The translations under genes and the position numbers were made by a program. The notes beneath the pieces are model-generated. The model did not search any database. It was given only the letters and a program-made list of their open reading frames with translations, and was not told the origin of the DNA. Below, in pieces: positions 60,269 through 64,000 of a stretch of DNA of 64,000 bases (its first letter is position 1; each line of letters begins with the position of its first letter). The DNA comes from Lentzea californiensis (GTDB lineage: Bacteria; Actinomycetota; Actinomycetes; Mycobacteriales; Pseudonocardiaceae), in contig NZ_JANBBE010000007.1 in assembly GCF_024648825.1 (NCBI RefSeq), forward strand, positions 1 to 64,000, written 5' to 3'.

Positions 60269-62527
60269 TTGAACGCTGTCGCAGACAGCCATGACGTGAT
60301 CCAGGTCCGCGGAGCCAGGGAGAACAACCTCGCGGACGTGTCGCTCGACGTCCCCAAGCGCCGGCTGACGGTCTTCACCGGCGTGTCCGGCTCCGGCAAG
60401 TCCTCGCTGGTCTTCGGCACGATCGCGGCCGAGTCCCAGCGCATGATCAACGAGACCTACACCGCGTTCCTGCAATCCTTCATGCCCTCGATCGGCCGCC
60501 CCGACGTGGACGCGCTGCACAACCTGAGCGCGGCGATCATCGTCGACCAGGAACGCATGGGCGCGAACTCCCGCTCCACCGTCGGCACCGCCACCGACGC
60601 GCACACGATGCTCCGGATCGTCTTCAGCCGTCTGGGCGAGCCGCACGTCGGCACTTCCGGCGCGTTCAGCTTCAACCTGCCCGAGGGCATGTGCCCGGCC
60701 TGCGAGGGCCTGGGCAAGGTCACCACCATCGACGTGGACGCCATCGTCGACCGGAGCAAGTCGCTCAACGACGGCGCGATCGACGCTCCCAGCTACGGCG
60801 TCGGCACCTGGTACTGGCAGGTCCTCGCGAACTCCGGCCTCTACCCCGCCGACCAGCCGATCTCGGCGTTCACCGAGCAGCAGCTCGACGACTTCCTCTA
60901 CAAGCCGACGACGAAGCTGAACATCGGCGGCACCAACGTCACCTACGACGGCCTGATCTCCAAGCTGCAGCGCACGATCCTGAGCAAGGACCGCGAGGCG
61001 ATGCAGCCGCACGTCCGAGCGTTCGTCGACAGGGCCGTCACGTTCGCAACCTGCCACAGCTGCAAGGGCGCCCGTCTCAACGAGGCCGCGCTCAACTCGA
61101 AGATCCGCGGCCTGAACATCGCGGACTGCTGCGCGATGCAGATCAGCGACCTCGCGAAGTTCGTGCACGCCATCGACGACCCGTCCGTCGCACCTCTGCT
61201 CGCCACGCTGCGGGGCACGCTCGACTCGCTCGTCGAGATCGGCCTCGGCTACCTCTCGCTCGACCGCGAGTCCGGCACGCTGTCCGGCGGCGAGTCGCAG
61301 CGCGTGAAGATGGTGCGGCACCTCGGTTCCTCGCTCACCGACATCACCTACGTCTTCGACGAACCGACCGTCGGCCTGCACCCGCACGACATCCAGCGGA
61401 TGAACAACCTCCTGCTCCTCCTGCGGGACAAGGGGAACACGGTCCTCGTCGTCGAGCACAAGCCAGAGACGATCGAGATCGCCGACCACGTCGTCGACCT
61501 CGGTCCCGGCGCGGGCCTCAACGGCGGTCACCTCTGCTACAGCGGCGACGTGGCCGGACTGCGCGCGTCCGGCACGCTGACCGGCCGCCACCTCGACCAC
61601 CGGGCCAAGCTGCGACCGGAGTTCCGCTCCCCCAAGGGTTTCCTGACGATCAGCGGCGCCCGCACCAACAACCTCAAGGACGTCTCGGTCGACCTGCCGC
61701 TCGGCGTGCTGACCGTCGTCACCGGCGTCGCGGGCTCCGGCAAGTCGTCGCTGATCCACGGGTCGCTGCGCAGGGGCCCGGACGTCGTGACGGTCGACCA
61801 GTCGCCGATCCGCGGCTCGCGGCGCTCCAACCCCGCCACCTACACCGGCCTGCTCGACTCGGTCAGGACCGCCTTCGCCAAGGCCAACGGCGTGAAGGCC
61901 GCGTTGTTCAGCGCGAACTCCGAGGGCGCCTGCGAGAACTGCAAGGGCATCGGGCTCGTCTACACCGACCTCGCGATGATGGCCGGCGTCGCCACGGTCT
62001 GCGAGAAGTGCGAGGGCAAGCGCTTCACCCCCGAGGTGCTGCGCTACACGTTGCGGGGCAAGAACATCAGCGAGGTGCTCGGCATGTCCGTCGCCGAGGC
62101 GCGCGAGTTCTTCCCCTCCGGCCAGGCCCACGCCGTGCTCAGCCGCCTGCACGACGTCGGCCTGTCGTACCTCTCGCTCGGCCAGCCGCTCACGACGCTG
62201 TCCGGCGGCGAACGGCAACGGCTCAAGCTCGCCATCCACATGGCGGAGAAGGCCTCGACCTACGTGCTGGACGAACCGACGTCCGGCCTGCACCTCGCGG
62301 ACGTCGACCAGCTGCTCGGGCTGCTCGACCAGCTGATCGACGCCGGCAACACGGTGATCGTGATCGAGCACCACCTCGCCGTGATGGCGCACGCCGACTG
62401 GATCGTCGACATGGGTCCCGGCGCGGGCCACGACGGCGGCCAGGTCGTCTTCTCCGGCACGCCGGGCGACCTGGTGTCCACTTCGGACACGCTCACCGCG
62501 CGGCACCTGAAGGAGTACCTGTCGTGA
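60269..62527 (+). CDS. UvrA-like ABC ATPase (DrrC-type drug-resistance protein)
   Basis: This 752-aa protein has two ABC ATPase halves: Walker A GVSGSGKSSLV and signature LSGGESQR in the first, GVAGSGKSSLI and LSGGERQR in the second. Zinc-binding Cys pairs of UvrA (CPACEGLGKV, CHSCKGARL, CENCKGIG and CEKCEGKRF) are kept. At 752 aa it is about 200 residues shorter than repair UvrA, lacking part of the UvrB-interaction and insertion regions. Such proteins (DrrC of the daunorubicin cluster) protect against DNA-binding drugs. It starts at a TTG with AGGGGG 8 bases upstream. TetR control and the overlapping flavoprotein gene support an inducible resistance operon. Confidence 0.88.
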   Translation: MNAVADSHDVIQVRGARENNLADVSLDVPKRRLTVFTGVSGSGKSSLVFGTIAAESQRMINETYTAFLQSFMPSIGRPDVDALHNLSAAIIVDQERMGANSRSTVGTATDAHTMLRIVFSRLGEPHVGTSGAFSFNLPEGMCPACEGLGKVTTIDVDAIVDRSKSLNDGAIDAPSYGVGTWYWQVLANSGLYPADQPISAFTEQQLDDFLYKPTTKLNIGGTNVTYDGLISKLQRTILSKDREAMQPHVRAFVDRAVTFATCHSCKGARLNEAALNSKIRGLNIADCCAMQISDLAKFVHAIDDPSVAPLLATLRGTLDSLVEIGLGYLSLDRESGTLSGGESQRVKMVRHLGSSLTDITYVFDEPTVGLHPHDIQRMNNLLLLLRDKGNTVLVVEHKPETIEIADHVVDLGPGAGLNGGHLCYSGDVAGLRASGTLTGRHLDHRAKLRPEFRSPKGFLTISGARTNNLKDVSVDLPLGVLTVVTGVAGSGKSSLIHGSLRRGPDVVTVDQSPIRGSRRSNPATYTGLLDSVRTAFAKANGVKAALFSANSEGACENCKGIGLVYTDLAMMAGVATVCEKCEGKRFTPEVLRYTLRGKNISEVLGMSVAEAREFFPSGQAHAVLSRLHDVGLSYLSLGQPLTTLSGGERQRLKLAIHMAEKASTYVLDEPTSGLHLADVDQLLGLLDQLIDAGNTVIVIEHHLAVMAHADWIVDMGPGAGHDGGQVVFSGTPGDLVSTSDTLTARHLKEYLS

Positions 62528-63306
62528 GCCTGCTGACGGTGACCTCCGTCGCGCCGCTGACCCCGCGCATGACGCGGATGACGTTCACCGGCCCCGGCCT
62601 GCACGAGATCGGCACCTGGCCGGACCAGCAGCTCAAGCTGCTCTTCCCGCGACCGGGCGGATCGGCGCACGTGTCGGACGCCGCAGACGTCGGCACCTGG
62701 TACCAGGCCTACCTGGCCATGCCCGAGCCCGAACGGCCGTGGATGCGCGGCTTCACCGTCCGGTCACTGAGCGAGGGCGTGCTGACCGTCGACTTCGTGC
62801 TGCACGGCGACAGCGGACCGGCTTCCCGCTGGGCCACCACCGCCCGAGCCGGTGACGTCATCGGCAGGTTCGGACCGTCGCGCGACTACGCCCGGCCGCT
62901 CGGCATCGCGGACCTGCTGGTGTTCGCGGGCGACGAGACGGCGTTGCCCGCGATCGGCTCGCTGCTGGAGTTGCTTCCTGAAGCACAGCAACGGCTCGTG
63001 TTCGTCGAGGTCGCGGACCCGGCGGAGGAACAGGACGTCCCCGGCGTGCGGTGGGTGCACCGCAGCGCCGGGGAGGACCTGGTCTCGGTGGTGACGGCGG
63101 CCGAGGTACCGCCGTCGGTGTGGGTGTGGCTCGGCGGCGAGGCTTCCGCGGTTCGCTCGCTGCGCAGGCACTTCGTCGGTCAGGGAGTGTCCAAGAAGGA
63201 CATCGAGTTCGCCGGTTACTGGCGGCGCGCCCTCACCCAGGACGACGACCCGACCTCCGACGACCTCGCCGAGGCCCAGGAACGGATCGCCGCGCTCAGC
63301 GAGTGA
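62524..63306 (+). CDS. Siderophore-interacting protein (FAD-dependent ferric reductase type)
   Basis: This 260-aa protein has an N-terminal FAD-binding barrel (RMTRMTFTGPGL, MRGFTVRS) and a C-terminal SIP domain (LLVFAGDETALPAIGSLLELLP, VWLGGEASAVRSLRRHF, KDIEFAGYWRRA). SIP proteins use FAD and NAD(P)H or ferredoxin to reduce ferric siderophores in the cytosol. Its GTG overlaps the stop of the UvrA-like gene (GTGA). No siderophore uptake genes are next to it, so its role beside a UvrA-like protein is open: it may reduce a redox-active drug or iron complex. Confidence 0.9.
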   Translation: MSLLTVTSVAPLTPRMTRMTFTGPGLHEIGTWPDQQLKLLFPRPGGSAHVSDAADVGTWYQAYLAMPEPERPWMRGFTVRSLSEGVLTVDFVLHGDSGPASRWATTARAGDVIGRFGPSRDYARPLGIADLLVFAGDETALPAIGSLLELLPEAQQRLVFVEVADPAEEQDVPGVRWVHRSAGEDLVSVVTAAEVPPSVWVWLGGEASAVRSLRRHFVGQGVSKKDIEFAGYWRRALTQDDDPTSDDLAEAQERIAALSE

Positions 63307-63487
63307 ACTCCAGCAGGCTGCGTGCGGCCGTCACCGAGCCTTCGGTCGCGCGCGCCCGCCGAAGTGCACGAGCTTGACCTCTCTCCCAGCTGAAGCAGGG
63401 AGATTCTTCCCTCGCGGGTCGAGTTTTCTGCTTCACAGCCCGCTGCCGCCTGGCTTACCAGCAAGGGACGGTGTACCGCCCACGGTC
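63307..63487 (-). mobile_element. Probable right-end remnant of an IS200/IS605-type TnpB element
   Basis: Read on the minus strand, the stretch from about 63480 to 63373 has features of the 3' end of actinobacterial TnpB elements: a frame ending in Gly-rich residues with a TGA (63433-63435), a GAAGCAG-type segment, then a hairpin (63382-63403, TCTCCC and GGGAGA arms) and a terminal GTCAAG. That is the region that encodes the guide (omega) RNA. No TnpB body, TnpA or left end is present. Identification is by general resemblance only. Confidence 0.4.
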
Positions 63488-64000
63488 CTACACAAGCTCC
63501 ACAGACCTGACATCCCACCAGCCCGGCGGTAGACCCGCCGACTTGACTACCGCCGAACGGGCGCGCCAACCGTACCAGCCGCTCCGCCGAACGCCACACC
63601 CGCGGATCAGAGGGTTCGCGGCGAGCAGGCTCCCGTGCCCGCCGCCCACGTCGACGAGCGTGCCGAACCTCGACCAGTCGAAGTTCGAGACGACCAGCGG
63701 GATCCAGTCGCGCATGCGGTCGTTCATCTGCCGGTCGAAGGCCTCACGCAGGTGCGGCCGCGCGGCCAGGTCGGTCCAGAAGTCCTGGCCGTAGCGCACC
63801 GGGTAGGCGGGTTCGCCGGTGCGGACGCTGTGGACCAGGTCGACGAACGCCAGATCGGCGCGTCCGGCGGCGGAGTCGTGGTGCAGCAGGTTGTTCAGGC
63901 CGTTGCCCGCACCGGCGCCGAGCAGGGCGCCGAGGTCCGTCGTGCGGTAGCCCGAGGCTGTTCGTTCGGCCACACCGAGGGTCGTCAGGTGGGCCAGGAG
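63488..64000 (-). pseudogene. Broken SAM-dependent O-methyltransferase, 5' end outside window
   Basis: The frame is open to the window edge and the visible N-terminal half matches small-molecule O-methyltransferases of the acetylserotonin/hydroxyneurosporene type: LLAHLTTLGVAERTASGYRTTDLG, then RDWIPLVVSNFDWSRFGTLVDVGGGHGSLLAA, the last being the SAM-binding glycine motif. Directly after this motif, near base 63620, family resemblance stops and about 45 unrelated residues (IRGCGVRRSGWYGW...) lead to a stop. The catalytic C-terminal half is missing. The break adjoins the probable TnpB-element remnant, so an insertion with deletion likely destroyed the gene. Confidence 0.65.

Overview
This window is high-GC actinobacterial DNA (GTG and TTG starts, genes packed with 4- to 8-bp overlaps). 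Lsr2, Ku, WYL and SARP-type proteins plus a recurrent TCCAC(A/T)GTGGA palindrome suggest a Pseudonocardiales relative (Lentzea, Lechevalieria, Saccharothrix or Amycolatopsis type). The genus is inferred, not shown.

Bases 1-1443 hold the 3' end of a PASTA-domain penicillin-binding protein, a DoxX membrane protein and a very short Lsr2-like protein that lacks the DNA-binding half. Bases 1447-37892 are a compact minus-strand nonribosomal peptide locus. In transcription order it has an MbtH-like protein, a stand-alone serine hydrolase of the penicillin-binding-protein-type thioesterase (PBP-type TE) kind, a 4-module NRPS (4549 aa), a 5-module NRPS (about 6511 aa) and an MFS exporter. Neither NRPS carries a thioesterase, and the last module ends in an epimerization domain. 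That is the architecture in which PBP-type TEs such as SurE cyclize a peptide head to tail through a D-configured C-terminus. Reading the adenylation pockets by eye gives a predicted cyclic nonapeptide: (Ile/Val)-D-Val-D-Thr-Val-D-Val-(Arg-like)-D-(Lys/Orn-like)-(Arg-like)-D-Asn. One half is hydrophobic and the other strongly cationic. Every condensation domain subtype (LCL or DCL) agrees with the preceding module. No tailoring, precursor or pathway-specific regulator gene is visible. A 540-bp gene-poor stretch upstream of mbtH is the likely control region.

Bases 38435-44110 hold small membrane proteins, a permuted-papain (YiiX-like) protein, then a minus-strand set: small membrane protein, histidine kinase, response regulator, SLC13-type anion permease and glycerate kinase. 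The same inverted repeat, GATGAA-N6-TTCATC, occurs upstream of the two-component operon and again upstream of the permease, which suggests one response-regulator regulon. Bases 44230-49643 encode a secreted GH97 glycosidase translationally coupled to a Tat-exported discoidin-domain protein.

Bases 49680-59356 are housekeeping and accessory genes: an alpha/beta hydrolase, a YfcE-like phosphodiesterase, Ku, a PP2C phosphatase, a WYL regulator divergent from an epoxide hydrolase, a SARP/NB-ARC/TPR regulator, a secreted PQQ-type beta-propeller protein and a small secreted protein. Bases 59403-63306 form a resistance-like unit: a TetR repressor divergent from a UvrA-like (DrrC-type) ABC protein, overlapped by a siderophore-interacting flavoprotein, with two TetR-type operators between them. 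At 63307-64000 an O-methyltransferase gene is broken next to what looks like the right end of an IS200/IS605-type TnpB element.
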